This document shows positions 1 to 11,183 of a stretch of 64,000 nt of DNA, piece after piece. Source of the DNA: Gautieria morchelliformis (lineage: Eukaryota; Basidiomycota; Agaricomycetes; Gomphales; Gomphaceae); contig WHVA01000031.1 in the NCBI GenBank assembly GCA_015179125.1, forward strand, positions 248,001 through 312,000. Reading direction: 5' to 3'. A program made the translations under genes and the position numbers. Every line of letters begins with the position of its first letter. The stretch's first letter is position 1. Below the pieces are notes generated by a model. That model was given only the letters and a program-made list of their open reading frames with translations. It had not been told where the DNA came from and ran no database searches.

Positions 1-55
1 ACAAACTGCGGACCTCGGTCGGAAACAACTTGCTTTGGGAGCCCATGTAACTTCT
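1..55 (-). mobile_element. Ty3/gypsy integrase fragment
   Basis: The first 55 bases match 42087-42141, the integrase core of the chromovirus further down the window, with only a few substitutions. Similarity stops abruptly after 55 bases. This is the broken end of another copy of the same element, cut by the window edge on the left. Confidence 0.8.
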
Positions 56-709
56 GTTGGGTGCATTTATGCTCCTGCACCAAAATCAAGCATAATATGT
101 TCAATTTATTGTGTGGTGTTTCAATCTCTTCTCACATTGTTCTTGTACCATGCATTCACTTCTCTGGTTATTTTCGAAATTTTCCAGTCACTCCCTATCT
201 CTCCATTTCATTCTGTTATTCCTATTTTCACAGGCGGCTGCACCCAGCGGAGTCTGAAATGACTTCGGCGCGCGAGCCCTTGGGCGCTAAAGGGCCGGGT
301 GCACGTATATGCTCTCTGAGACAGAATAATACTCCTCTCCTAGTGACAATAAATTCACTGAGAGAGGCGAGTAGTATCTTTCATATTTACATAGCATGTT
401 GACTGAAAATCATGTAGTGTATTTGATTCTAGGTATTGTATCAATATAACAGTGACAATAAATTCACTGAGAGAGTGTATTTGATTCTAGCTTTCTAAGA
501 ACTCTACCGAACCTTCCCTGCCATAACCCCAAGTTGATAACATATTTGGCTAGGGTTATGTATTCCATACCCTCTTGTATATTGACATAGAACTGATCTA
601 TCCCTAGGGAGGCCAAGACGCCAGAATATTTCCGGTTTATGTACCGACCTTTCCCATATTTGTCCTTTCATCCGCATCACAGGTTATTGCTTTCCTCAAA
701 TTGGATGAG
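56..709. other. No gene seen; short direct repeats
   Basis: No convincing coding region. A 25-bp sequence beginning AGTGACAATAAATTCACTG occurs at 342-366 and again at 451-475. A second shared piece, GTATTTGATTCTAG, follows near 417 and 477. This looks like a local duplication of about 60-110 bp. Confidence 0.5.
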
Positions 710-2489
710 ATGGCTCATCTTGAGACGTGGAATCCTAGCGATCGTCAATGGGAGCTGCATTCCCTTTCAACCTCACGTCATGTCAGCGAGGATCAACGAC
801 TACTTTACAAGGTGATACTCGATTCTACGTCTTCCATTTCCAACGACAGTTGTCCCGGCCTGGCAGCCAAACTTGCTCTTCAGCCTCGTGTTGGCAAATG
901 GACACGGACAGGAGAAGAATACATCCTGCCGGTTCCTCCGACCCCACCGTTGCTTACACCCGTTCTTTCTACACCCATTCTTTCTACACCTGTTTCCACA
1001 CCGACGGCCACTCCAGCAGGTTCTTGGTCAGCTCGGAGCCCTTCAAGTTCGGCTCACTCACCTTCTCCCCCATCGACAAAATCTCTGAAGCGAAAGCGGC
1101 TCTCTCGTCAGGCAGGTGGTCTTAAGAAGGCATGCTGGACCAAGGGCAAGGAGGTGGTGCGCTCCAGGGTTTGGCCTACGCAGTATCATGTCTCAGAAGT
1201 CACGGAAGGCCTAGAGTATATCCAGAATGGTCGTCACCAAGGGCGTGGAACCATCAAGGAAATCTACCAAGAATTTTACGGACAGCCGATGGTTCATTCA
1301 ACCTTCAAATCCAACCGCAACCTCTGGAATGAACAGATCTCGCCCGAGTTGAAGAGCCATTTCATTGCCTATGGGAAGACACCCTTGGGCCTTTGGCCCC
1401 AGTTCCTGCATACATACCATCACGACGGTGTGGAACTGCCCATGCATCAGGACGAAGAGTCCGATTCTGCTGCATCTGACAAGAACGATCATGATCACCC
1501 CAGGGATGAAAACACAGATACTGAGGGTAGTGGGGGCAACGGCAGGGGTCATCGCCATCCCTCCTTGGAATGGCCAAGTCCAACTGCAAGTGATTGCGTA
1601 TTTTGTGGCCTCCCCTTGCCTGATGTTCTCTCACCTCAACTGCATTCACTGCTGGAAGAGCTCCTTCGTCCCTCTAATAGTTACATATTGGCTTCTAATG
1701 ATGGCATGATCTCCCGTCATCATCACCCAGGCTGTGGTTGGAAACTTCGTGTAGAGTTCTGCGGTCGCCATGTCTGTGAGACACAGGTGGCCAGCGATGC
1801 TGATGGTGAATCCTGGCCTTCACCCATTGACATCGATTATACGCTCCTGGACAGCCGTGTCCGATCTCTTCAACCTGAACTGGCTCGTGCGGTTGTGAAA
1901 CCACAATGTAACTGGCTATTCCGACGTGTCATCCGACAGATCTCCCGCCATGGAATGACAAAATTCCGCAGCCTAGATGGTCTTTGAAGGTGCATGGGTT
2001 GGGAGCATGGCGACTAGTGAGCACCACCTCTTAAAATCTTATCATTATTGTTACTGACAAGCCCTGAAATCATTTAATAGCTATGGCGACCAGGGTATCA
2101 TAAATATCAACATGACCTTGCTCTCACTATTCCCAGATCGGCCACTTGAGCGTACGGCTGTCGCTCCGGTGGGTGGCCCCACAGCCCTTGATCGGGCTAC
2201 CATGTCGCCAGACGCCATCTATCTCAACCCACAGTCTTTCCAACCACTCACTCACATGGAATTCTTCACGTGTGTTATGATCCCTCTCACTGCTATACTG
2301 TTGATCCAGGCTGATTAAGACTGCACCTTCAATCGTGCCTGGAACACATGGCAGGCTAGCGGCTCATGGGGATCACTACACTCCAGAGATGACCTCCATT
2401 CAGATTTGGACTACGAGGTTGAAGATGCTCCCACCGAGGTCAACCTGGACTGGGATGGCAATCCTCTGGAGTCCCTTGTCATTGATTGA
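710..2489 (+). pseudogene. RTC4-like domain protein, two in-frame stops
   Basis: The ATG at 710 opens a 425-codon frame ending in TGA at 1985-1987. The same frame continues past it to a GT donor at 2017. A 64-nt intron (2017-2080) leads to an exon that aligns in phase, with a TAA at 2316-2318 and a final TGA at 2487-2489. Seen in the protein: a Ser/Pro/Thr-rich N-terminus, a basic patch (KRKR), a middle part with WPTQY, an acidic Asp/Glu stretch, then CVFCGLPLPD with a later FCGRHVCE and a WPSPIDID stretch. This Cys/His layout is that of the restriction-of-telomere-capping-4-like C-terminal domain, a family amplified in Agaricomycetes. The role of these copies is unknown. Two premature stops suggest decay; alternatively the protein really ends at residue 425 and lacks the domain's tail. 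Confidence 0.6.
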
Positions 2490-2548
2490 AGTCCCATTTC
2501 CTTGCCCTTTGCCTTTGATATGTCATTGCTTTTGTGGATTTGTCTTTT

Positions 2549-2732
2549 AATCTGGTATAACATCCTTACGTTCCTTTATGGCCATCTCTCGACTTGTACC
2601 CATGCTCCCCAGCATAACACTCCCTAACGCTCGCCTCCCGTAATCTGGTATAACATCCTTATGTTCCTTTATGACCATCTCTTGACTTGTACCCACGCTC
2701 CCCAGCATAACACACCCTATCGCTCGCCTCCC
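2549..2732. repeat. Tandem duplication, 92-bp unit
   Basis: Two adjacent copies, both starting TAATCTGGTATAACATCC at 2549 and 2641, differ at a few positions. The minus-strand ORF across them is repeat-derived and not a gene. Confidence 0.85.
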
Positions 2733-3090
2733 ATACAAGCCTCCAGTTTGTTTCATTGCCCGCTGTCAGACATTTGAACTAGTAGAGTTAAATAGAATGC
2801 ACTGCGTGTGGTTATACTTAATGACTTAATGACACGACGAGATGGCCAAGAAACACCGAGCCAAGATGCATATATTCATATATCAAGAAACAATGGACAA
2901 TAACTAAGGCCGATGCGACACATCATCAAAGAAACACTGAGAGACGGCCAAGAAACACCGAGACAGCTAAGCAACGCTGAGGTGGCCAACGTGCATATTA
3001 TATCAAGAAACAACGGGGAACAAGAAACAGGGAATGGGACGACAAACCGATATGACATATGAATAAGAGTGACAATAGACCTGCCTGTTG
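2733..3090. other. Spacer with imperfect short repeats
   Basis: No gene seen. Pieces such as GGCCAAGAAACACCGAG (near 2842 and 2947) and ATATCAAGAAACAA (near 2880 and 3000) recur. The stretch lies just 3' of the CxC5/CxC6 gene. Confidence 0.45.
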
Positions 3091-5382
3091 TTAAACTTGC
3101 AACAACTCCTCACCAGGAATTGAGTAGGGTGAATGACTGGCTCGTTGAAGCTGGTTGATGATCATTTGATTACAACGCATGATCATTTCGTCAAGGAAAA
3201 AGTTGAAGCTGAGGGAAGACATATCAGCCAGCAATCCAATGTGATCAGGTATATAATAGCTAGACGTACCGATCTGCCCGCATCAAACGCCTAATTGCAT
3301 GATATCCATGAACCCAGAGGTTGACCTGTTCTGCTGCTGATGAGTTGAAAGCCCAGCCACCCATCTTTTCATTTTTCAATTCAACCCACCGCAGTGGATT
3401 GCACTGCTGACCACAGAAATTGTCTCCAGCTTTGTGCTTGCATTTGTAATGGAAAACATCAACGGGTAAGGCCACATTTTCGAAGTAAGTGTCGCCGTCC
3501 TTGAGGAGCATGGCAGCAACATGACAGTTATTGTCATACCACATTACAGAGGGCAGGGATGCCTTGGTAGGAAAGAGGATCTTCCAGAAGGTCTACCATC
3601 CAAGTGAGTCCAATCCCGAGAGAAGAGACATCAACTCACACGAACACTGTTCGGACCTTCTGCACCGTAGAATGTGGCACGCTCTAGGCACACACCGCAT
3701 GATGCGACACACAATTGTTCATTGTGTGTTCGACGCCACCCAAATCTCGCGAATACCTTCCAATGTCCTTCAGAAGGCTTTTCTGAACAGTCATCAACAA
3801 TTCCGCCATCTTCGTCGAGGTGTACTTCTTCGTTTTCCTCATCTGAGACCTCAAACAGGACCTCGGCATTTTTGTCTGGGGTTGATGCACTTGCCAGCTT
3901 CGCGAGCCGCTGGCCAAGCTGGAACATTGCTCAGCCTCGTTCATGGTAATGATCCTCCATAGCCCGATGCTTTGGAATAGAGCATGTTTGAAACAGCTTC
4001 TCTGACTGCTCTCGACATGCCACCACAGCACACTTGCTCTGCACATCCCGATGTAATGGGTAATAATGGTCACGATTGCTTACCAGCGGTTCTTTGCAAT
4101 CATGTATCCCACAACATGGGTGGCCTAAACTAATGCCATCTGTCACTACTGAACGGTAGGCTCCATAAATCTTGCCGTTTTCATCCTTCAGATGCTTTGT
4201 ACAGAGAGCACATGCATGATTCCAGTCAGGCTGCCCTGTGCCCGCCATAGCCACATTGCGTGCCACAAGGGCTTCATGCCATCGTGCAGCCTGCGTTGGC
4301 GCTTTGTGAGGAACTTTCAAAGCCATGCCATGCTTATGGTGCCAATCGAGAAGAGCATGTATGGTAAATGCTTCGGAAACAAGCTGATAGTCGAGCTCGA
4401 AAGCCACTGGCCAGTTGCGTGGCAGTGAGGCCATCCAGGGATGTGACAGAGCTTCTTCGTTGTAAATACGAGCACAATTTTGTGCAGACATCCTGATTAT
4501 AATGAAGGAAGGCGGAAGTAGGCTGTGTTTCCACAGTATTTAGATTTGAAATACATACCAGCTCATACTCATTTGTACTGTGAAATGTTCACAAAGGGTG
4601 ATTTCTAAGAAGAAGTGTGGTGTCACTTGGATAGCATGGGGAAGAGAACTGGTATCGGGTGGATAATATGTGCAAGTATTGTTGCGCACATAACAGTCAT
4701 AATGGTAGCGAGTGCCACAGCCTAGGGATTTATCAGTACTTCACAGCATAATAAAACAAGTGACAGACCGCGACAGTAAGTTGATGTTGTACATACAGGA
4801 ATGGCACCATGCGCACGGGTGAACAATGTTCCTCTAAATGTTCTAGGTTCACGTAGATCGGGTACCCGGCCAGGTGCATGCATGTATTTGGGACAGTCAT
4901 GTTGGGTGCAAGTGCGGACAGGCGGTAGAAATTCATACATACCTTCCTTTAGATATCAGTCCATTATTCGTGTTGAAGACTAAAGGAAAGTACTTATGCA
5001 CGCAGGCCTTCACACCATGCTCAAGAAAAAGGCGTAGCAGAGTTCGCGGGTCAAGCTGCACGTTGAGAACATCATCCCAGGCTATTTTCCTGAGCGCACT
5101 CCAGCATAGACGTGCTGTATGGTCATCGATATCCACCGCGAGTTGAAGGAATTCATGCAGAGCGAGCGGTATTCCTTTGGGAGCATTGGTCTCTGATGAG
5201 CACTGGGTGAATGCAATCTGAGGCTTTAGATGACGGATTAGATGTATATACAAAACTATCTTGTCGTGCGGTACACTCATGAGCCCCGGGTACAGCTTAC
5301 AGCACTCATAAAGCTGCTGCAGTGACAGGCACATCATAGCATACTGAATCAGTAAGATAAGATAACATCGTATATAGGGCAC
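3091..5382 (-). pseudogene. KDZ-associated CxC5/CxC6 cysteine-cluster protein
   Basis: Six exons can be joined on the minus strand. Introns are 4947-5013, 4722-4768, 4493-4558, 3593-3639 and 3209-3269 (67, 47, 66, 47 and 61 nt), all GT..AG. The reading order matches the CxC5/CxC6 proteins that accompany KDZ (Kyakuja-Dileera-Zisupton) transposases: a helical N-terminal part, the CxC5 cluster (FLPPVRTC, then YCRGCGTRYH), the CxC6 cluster (GHPCCGIHDCKEPL, then KCAVVACRE), an RRTHNEQL motif, WYDNNCH, FNSSAAEQ, and a last exon with NFFLDEMIMR ending at a TAA (3091-3093). The single lesion seen is TGA at 3931-3933, inside exon 4 where the family has a residue. The 5' end is uncertain because the first exon may have an upstream partner. 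The biochemical role of the family is unknown. No KDZ transposase lies in the window. Confidence 0.75.
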
Positions 5383-5990
5383 TACTAGGGTCCATAAGGT
5401 TTGTCATGGCTAAAAGGCCGTGGCCATTTGGCCACGGCTGCCCTCCCCGCGTCACCGTACTTGTGCATTTTCGGACTTATGGTCACCCCAAGTCCAGCAG
5501 GATGGCTCTCTCAGTATTTCCAGCTGAGTCCCAAACAGTTGCTATATGCAGCCATAGCAACTGTGCAGCCTGTTTGGCTTCACCAAACAATGGGGATCAT
5601 GGTCAGTCATGACAACTAGGCTGTACCAGGCTATGCTCAGCTGTGCTAAGCAGTGCTCTTAGTAATTATGGCTACAGAGCCCTAATTGGCTCAGAACTGC
5701 TTACTCAGCTTCTGAGTGCCAAATACATGGTTACCTGGAGATACAGCCTCAATGGCTCAACCAATCCAGGCACACCTTGGTGAGTCAGGAGTACATGACT
5801 CAGCCAAGCTGTGCTATGGCACATGACCCCTTTCAATGAGTCATTCCTGACAAATCAAGCTCTGATTGGTAGGAAGCATGGTAGAGTCCCCTGGAAACAG
5901 CCAGTTTCTTCCAACCCTTTCTTCCATATTCCACAAGCTTCTTCCCCCATTCCATTAATAGATAGAAGGTTCTACCTGCTTACTAAGCTC
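5383..5990. other. Probable LTR-like upstream part of the next repeat
   Basis: No gene seen. The sequence is rich in GGCT/AGCTGTGCTA words and contains AATAGATAGAAG near 5958. It leads directly into the ACAATATAAAAGGAGGCC stretch that begins the recognisable repeat. Similar words occur at 23640-24015. The left boundary could not be found. Confidence 0.35.
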
Positions 5991-6683
5991 TTGTACATTA
6001 CAATATAAAAGGAGGCCCTTTGCCTGCCCTTTGAGAAATCAATCTACCCATCTTCTATCCTACACAGCTTGTGTGACTTGCACATCTTATCTAAGTTCCT
6101 AACCCAAACTAGAATACTACTCTTGCTTAGAGTAACTATTCTTAGTTAAGTAGTTGCTTTACTGCTTAGCCACTTAGCCTAACACGCTGGGTGAAACTCT
6201 ACAGAGTGAGGTTGGCAATCGATTTTCTTGTCAATTAGCACTCCAATACCCGAGACAAGCTGTTCAGTTGATTTTCCTGTTCAGTGACTTTCACAAGTCA
6301 AGTCAAGTTGTGCGCGAAAGCCACTTCACATTACTCTCTCGTTATTGCAGTGCATTGACGTTGGTCGACCCAATCCACTTACAAACTCTCCTGTGGAGCC
6401 TTATTCCCTCTTTATTAAAAGGAATACTCTTGGACCCCGATAGTGTCCTTGAACCTACACACTCTTTTAGTTTATTGTTCAGTGCAGCTAAAAAATGCAT
6501 TGCCTTCTAGCTGTAATAACTTGGACTAGTTATTACATGGATTGCAACCAAGGTACAAATATTAAATTATTTCTGGAGTTGTGCTGCTGCATTGAACCGG
6601 TATTCTACTAGTCGTGTAAACGACACGTTCTGATAGACTGAGATGTTAGCAATAACACCAAAGTCTTGAAGGGTTCCAAAACA
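5991..6683 (+). mobile_element. LTR/leader remnant of a retroelement, copy 1
   Basis: The stretch starts at a TATA-like AATATAAAAGGAGG and ends TTCCAAAACA. It matches, in three separated pieces, 40464-40703 and 46239-46696. Shared landmarks are a line of CTTCTATCCTACAC, CTTAGCCAC, ACTCCAATACCC, GGACCCCGATAGTGTCCTTG and ACACGTTCTGATAGA. In the other copy a primer-binding-like ATTATCAGAGCAG follows what would be the LTR end, so this is read as LTR plus untranslated leader. It has no coding sequence. Confidence 0.6.
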
Positions 6684-6689
6684 GCCACC

Positions 6690-7545
6690 GCCTGTTCGGT
6701 CCATGCAGCGTGCAAGCCTTCCAAGGCAGGTATGGCAAGGTGTAATGTTGGGTATTTTTCAGAAGAAAACTCATGCTGGGCTTCATCTGCCAGCTTAGTA
6801 TATTATATACATTAGTTCAAGTGCATCTATTGAAAGAATGACAGGCCGGGAACTTACACGGGGCGGTTGCAGGAATATTTTGATGCTTCCCCACTCCTCT
6901 TGAGTCGGCTGAAGGCTTAGGAGCTGAGCTGTCTTGGCACAATCAGGTTCCAATTAGGCAATTTCAAGAACAAAACGGTTGACATGCTTCATGGATGTCA
7001 GCCGCATGACAGTAACAAGATACAGTATGAATATATACCTCTCGGTTTTGATATGCATGGTCAAGCATAAGATATGTGGAGGACCATCTCACAACCATAT
7101 CCAGCAACAGCGTTGTTGGATGCTCGACCTTGTGCCGAACCTGGAGTGTGTGATAGATCTGCTTGCGTTTAGCAGATGATCGTTCCTGTGGAACGGAATC
7201 CAGAGTGTGAGTGTAGCGAACATGAGAATAGTATATGCTTACTTTTACACAAATAGCTCTAATAAGCCCCACAGCATCCTGCTTGACAGCCTCGGTGTCT
7301 GGGATGTGGCGATCGGGGTGTTGAGGGTGGTAATGGGGTGTTTTTGAGTGTGCAGATAGGAACACTTGTGTAGCAAGGTTTATAACATGAGCGAGACAGC
7401 TTATAGGGGATAAGCACATCACTAGTAATCAGGAGAAATTGGACTAACCGGATGCGCTGTTGTTCGGTGTTGAACGGCTTTCCAGTACGATCCTGGATGC
7501 GTGTTGCCAGCTCCTCCATCATGGTTATATTTTTACTTGCGTTGT
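6690..7545 (-). pseudogene. hAT-family transposase remnant
   Basis: On the minus strand three pieces read in order. First comes NNASKNITMMEELATRI ending in QQRIR. After a probable short intron follows CLAHVINLATQ, then a GLIRAI..VK block. An intron near 7187-7243 (GTAAGC..CACAG) leads to ERSSAKRK and LLLDMVVRWSSTY, and later TQEEWGS. These are hallmark blocks of the central part of fungal hAT (Ac-like) transposases. The N-terminal BED finger and the C-terminal hAT dimerisation block are missing, so this is a fragment of the catalytic region. Its left end abuts the retroelement remnant at 6683. Confidence 0.7.
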
Positions 7546-7559
7546 TGGTGCCCGGGGCA

Positions 7560-7964
7560 TAGTAGTATATGAGCGAGAGAGAAAAATTAACTACACTATT
7601 GAGGTAAAATAATATAATTACAAGCCCATGTAAGGGTAGAACTAACCTTTTTGGTCACCGAAGATCCTTGGGCTCAGGCACCCATAGGCCGTGGCTTCCG
7701 CGCTCAGCTCAGGCTTGTCAAAACCCAAGCCAGGCCAACGGCTTGGGCCTGGCCTGGCTCGGGCTTTTGGTGGCTTGGCCCGGCTCAGGCCACGGCCTGG
7801 GCCGCGCCGCGCCCATCACTAACCGCAGTAATACACGCTTCACTGGGTCAGGTGCCGTCCGGCATCAACAGCTGCTGATTTTCGGTGGCAAACAGTGGGA
7901 ACTACCATTTTCAGTACTGGCATCCACGCCCACCCACCCTTGATTGGCACCGCGCCCTGTTGCG
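7560..7964. other. GC-rich, word-repeat stretch
   Basis: No gene. The words GGCTTGGGCCTGG, GGCTTGGCCCGG and GGCCACGGCCTGG recur between 7670 and 7810. Such subterminal word repeats are common near ends of fungal hAT elements, so this may belong to the preceding remnant, but no terminal inverted repeat was identified. Confidence 0.35.
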
Positions 7965-8456
7965 CGTGGTCACACAATGCGTTGCACTGCCTTTCAACAC
8001 GTCCCATCGGACCTGGCTCTCACCCAACACCAAGTGGCGGCCACTGGTGCTCCATCCCGTGGTGTGATGGGCAGGTTCGCCACCCCCCTGCCCCCTCTCA
8101 GGTGAGCGCCATTATCTAACATTCAGCACCGAGACTCACTTGCTCTTGGCCTCCCTCACTGTACACCCCGCTGTCCATTCGCGTGTCCATCTGCGCCCTA
8201 CCCTTTCACACCGTCATTCAATGTGTCCCATCGGATGTCGCTTGCACCCAACGCCAAGTGGCAGCCACTGGTGCTCCGCCCTGTGGCATGATGGTCAAGT
8301 TCTCCCCCCCCCTCTCAGGTGAGCACCATTATCTAACATTCAGTGCCGAGACTCACTTGCTCTTGGCCACCCTCACTGTACGCCCCACCGTCCACTCACG
8401 TGTCCATCTGCGCCCCACCCTTTCGCACCGTCATTCAACCCCTCCCATCGGACGTC
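7965..8456. repeat. Tandem repeat, about 217-bp unit, 2+ copies
   Basis: CAGGTGAGC...ATTATCTAACATTCAG recurs with a spacing of 217 bp (around 8100 and 8317). CACCCAACGCCAAGTGGC-type pieces recur near 8021 and 8248, and CCATCTGCGCC...CCCATCGGACGTC pieces near 8190 and 8403. ORFs across it are repeat artefacts. Confidence 0.75.
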
Positions 8457-9004
8457 ACTACATAGATATAATCTACAAAAATCTTGGCAGACTATGCTAG
8501 GACATATATGTATAGTGTACCAATAAATGTTCAATTTATTCAATCTATTTTTTCAGTGTAAAGTCCAATCTATACTGGGTGTGTTCGCACATCATCGCCT
8601 ACCTCAACACCCACACAGCCTGATCAGTATGTCCTGCCCAGGGCCTCACTGTTCTTCAACCAATGTGAGCCCCTTGGTGGCTATTTCCCTCTCCCTCTTC
8701 TCCTTGTACAGCATCAATGCCACCTGTACAGTAAAATCATAGTACAATTCTTCAGCGATATCCGTTGTTTATCAGTGGCGGGCAGTAGGCCACATGGTGT
8801 GGGTCTGCCCTGCGTCGGTGTCCAAGCCTGTGAGGTACAAGTCGGCCGTGGTATGCATCAGTCAGCATGGTCCACCAGTGTCAACTGCTGCTGGATACTG
8901 GTGGCCAGCGGTGTGCACCGGTGATCGCCAGCGTTTACCACCGGACGGCACTAACACCTGTGAAGCGTGTATCACTCACTAACTGTGCGCTGACCGTGCA
9001 TGGA
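8457..9004. other. No feature seen
   Basis: Mixed-composition sequence without a convincing ORF, repeat or structural signal. Confidence 0.4.
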
Positions 9005-9310
9005 CACCGCCAGCCGCCAGCGCGTCGCTGTCAGCGCATGGGTGCGCTGGTGCCCCGGTCAGCCATCAGCGCATGCGTGCGGTGGTGCACGTCGCTGCCA
9101 GCGCACGCGTGCGCCGGTGCCCATCGCTGTCAGCACATGCATCGGCCCTCTCATCACCCGGTGCGCTGGTGCGCGGCGCTGTCAGCGCACGCGTGCGGCG
9201 GTGCCCCCGTCGCTGTCAGCGCCCGGTGCACTGGTGCGCCCTGCTCTCAGCGCACCATTGGTGCACATTGCCGTCAGTGCACGCTTGCGCTGGTACCCTG
9301 TTAGCGCATG
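9005..9310. repeat. GC-rich minisatellite, about 35-bp unit
   Basis: Roughly eight to nine degenerate units built from GCGCTGGTGC, CCCGTCGCTGTCAGCGC and ACGCGTGCG. The open frames on both strands here are a by-product of the GC-rich repeat and are not called. Confidence 0.75.
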
Positions 9311-9599
9311 CGTTCGCTCGGATAGGAGTTAGATGCCGGCTGTGGTAAACATGTACCGGTTGTCTATTACATGTACAACCTGTTGTAAAATCCATGCATA
9401 TTCTAATCACATGCGGTATGTACCTATTCTTCTTTTCACACCACATCCAGCTATATAAAATCAGTCAACTATGGTAAGCCAGACCCAGGTGCCTCAGACA
9501 ACATCCATTTTAGCCTGCCAATCTGAGGCACCACAATGTCCAAGCCAATGATACACGACAGACCAGGCCCTGCTCAAAGACAAAAGGATGTGTCAGGAC

Positions 9600-10535
9600 C
9601 TACATGAGGTAATCTCCCGTCAGGCGTCATCTGGACAACATCTTGTGACATCTGATTCAGATGATGGCCCAGTTGAGCCCCATGAACCATACCCATGGCC
9701 ACAATCACCGCATGAGGGCTGCCGGACAAGGGTTGAGGAGCACGCCTTCATTTGGACTTGGTCCAACATTTCCACGTGGTTTATCCCGCTCTGGCAACCC
9801 TCCTGGAGGTTGTGCAGGTAGCTGGTCCCACAGGTGCCAGGGGGGCGGAGACTTGGGCAATCACTCATTTCTTATGTCAGGTGTGTTCTCTCACTTGGAT
9901 GCCCCCATGTCCATGCTAAGCAACCCATAGGTTGCCATAGAGGAGTCCATGCTCCAATTGGTCCCCGCCCCCCAAGCACACCAATCCTTGGAATGCTTCT
10001 TGGCAGGACCTGGTCCCTGATCTGCCTCACATCTTGCAATTGTACCTGCCATCGGTGAGCTCATCAGTCCTTGGATCTAATGCCATGCTCCCATCCCCCG
10101 TGCCGGATTGGATGCCCTCACATGGCTCCTCTCGTGCTTGCGTGAGGTATGGTGGAGGGTACTGGGCCGCAACACGGTCATACCGGCGGCCAACCCAATC
10201 GATGCCACTGACTGGCAGAAGGTATGTCCCTCTGCCTCTACTGCCTATGATGCGAGTTCACATTGGTCAGATAGACAGGCACATGGTACACTCAGCTGCC
10301 TATCCACTCCCACCCGTGTTATCCTTCCCTAGCTAATAACACTAGGAATGAGCCTACCAGTGACCGCGGGGGCAAGTGCACCAAGTACTATGCCAGCTAC
10401 AAAACACAGGGACTCACTGGGGGCATCATGTGCTGCTGGTGCACACATTTGATATGCTATGGATTCCACTGCATGTCCCAGAGGGAGGGGCGCAATGATG
10501 TCTTCTCTGCCATGTTCACACAGTGGCCCACCACC
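9600..10535 (+). pseudogene. KDZ-associated (HMGXB3-like) protein, 3' half
   Basis: Three plus-strand segments in different frames resemble the C-terminal half of a large Agaricomycete KDZ-associated zinc-cluster protein. They are VPAIGELISPWI then GLDALTWLL; REVWWRVLGRNTV with TDWQKV; and, after a frameshift near 10330, GGKCTKYYASY, LTGGIMCCWCTH and YGFHC..EGRNDVFSA. The last block carries the diagnostic CxxCTH and is cut off at about 10535, where the family normally continues for a long stretch. The matching N-terminal half lies immediately downstream but on the opposite strand. Family identification is from motif memory and is moderately sure. Confidence 0.5.
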
Positions 10536-11183
10536 AGCTTGGATTGTGGGAGGGGGTTGAAAAGAGGGGAGGACATTTTCTTGCTACTGGCCAGCATTAT
10601 GCCATCCCATATCATCGTACTTGGGGAGGGGCCGCACACTGGAAATATATTGGGCACCGTCCAGGGTTGCAGGCAGATGTAGGTGAACCAGACATTACAA
10701 AATACACGGTCTGTCATGAAGGACTTCCTGGACCTGTGGTGATTGTACTGTCTCTCCATCCCTGCCATCCATGCCCTGAAAGGGGTTTTAGACTGGGTGT
10801 ACATGCTTGTGTACTCATCTAAGAGCTCATGCATGAACACTGTGTGATTGTTGTAATTGAATAGCCTGAGGCTGCCCAGGTCTGGGCCGCAGCACCAACA
10901 ACTTTGGGGTGGACATATGGGGCAGGTGATGACCTCCATGACACTGAGAATGGCTCAGGTGAGTATGTAAATTGTGCACTGGACCAGCTTGATGGCTTGC
11001 TACCATGTGACAGGGCATGTTGGGGTGCCAGGCGCACTGACACCCCTCCTTGAGTAACAGCCTGGCTGGAGGGGGTGGGGGAGGGTCTGACCATGACTCG
11101 TCACAGGCATCCTCTGGGAGGTGGGCCCACAGCGGCAGGGGCACTGGCTTTATCTCTAGTTTGATCTCTGTTCCCTTTTCCAT
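10536..11183 (-). pseudogene. KDZ-associated (HMGXB3-like) protein, 5' half
   Basis: On the minus strand from about 11183 a frame starts MEKGTEIK and contains a CQCAW cluster. A frame change follows, then TCPICPPQSCW, GPDLGSLRLFNYNN, FMHELLDEYTS, TPFRAW, and FPVCGPSPSTMIWDG near 10620. The order Cys-cluster, LFNYNN, LLDEYTS, C-x2-CGP..IWDG is that of the N-terminal half of the same family as the plus-strand piece at 9600-10535. Coding similarity ends near 10540, exactly where the other half ends, so the two halves face each other tail to tail. Confidence 0.5.

Noticed and set aside
9005..9332. Overlapping ORFs of Ala/Arg/Val/Cys-rich proteins on both strands
   Set aside because: GC-rich minisatellite; all frames open for compositional reasons.
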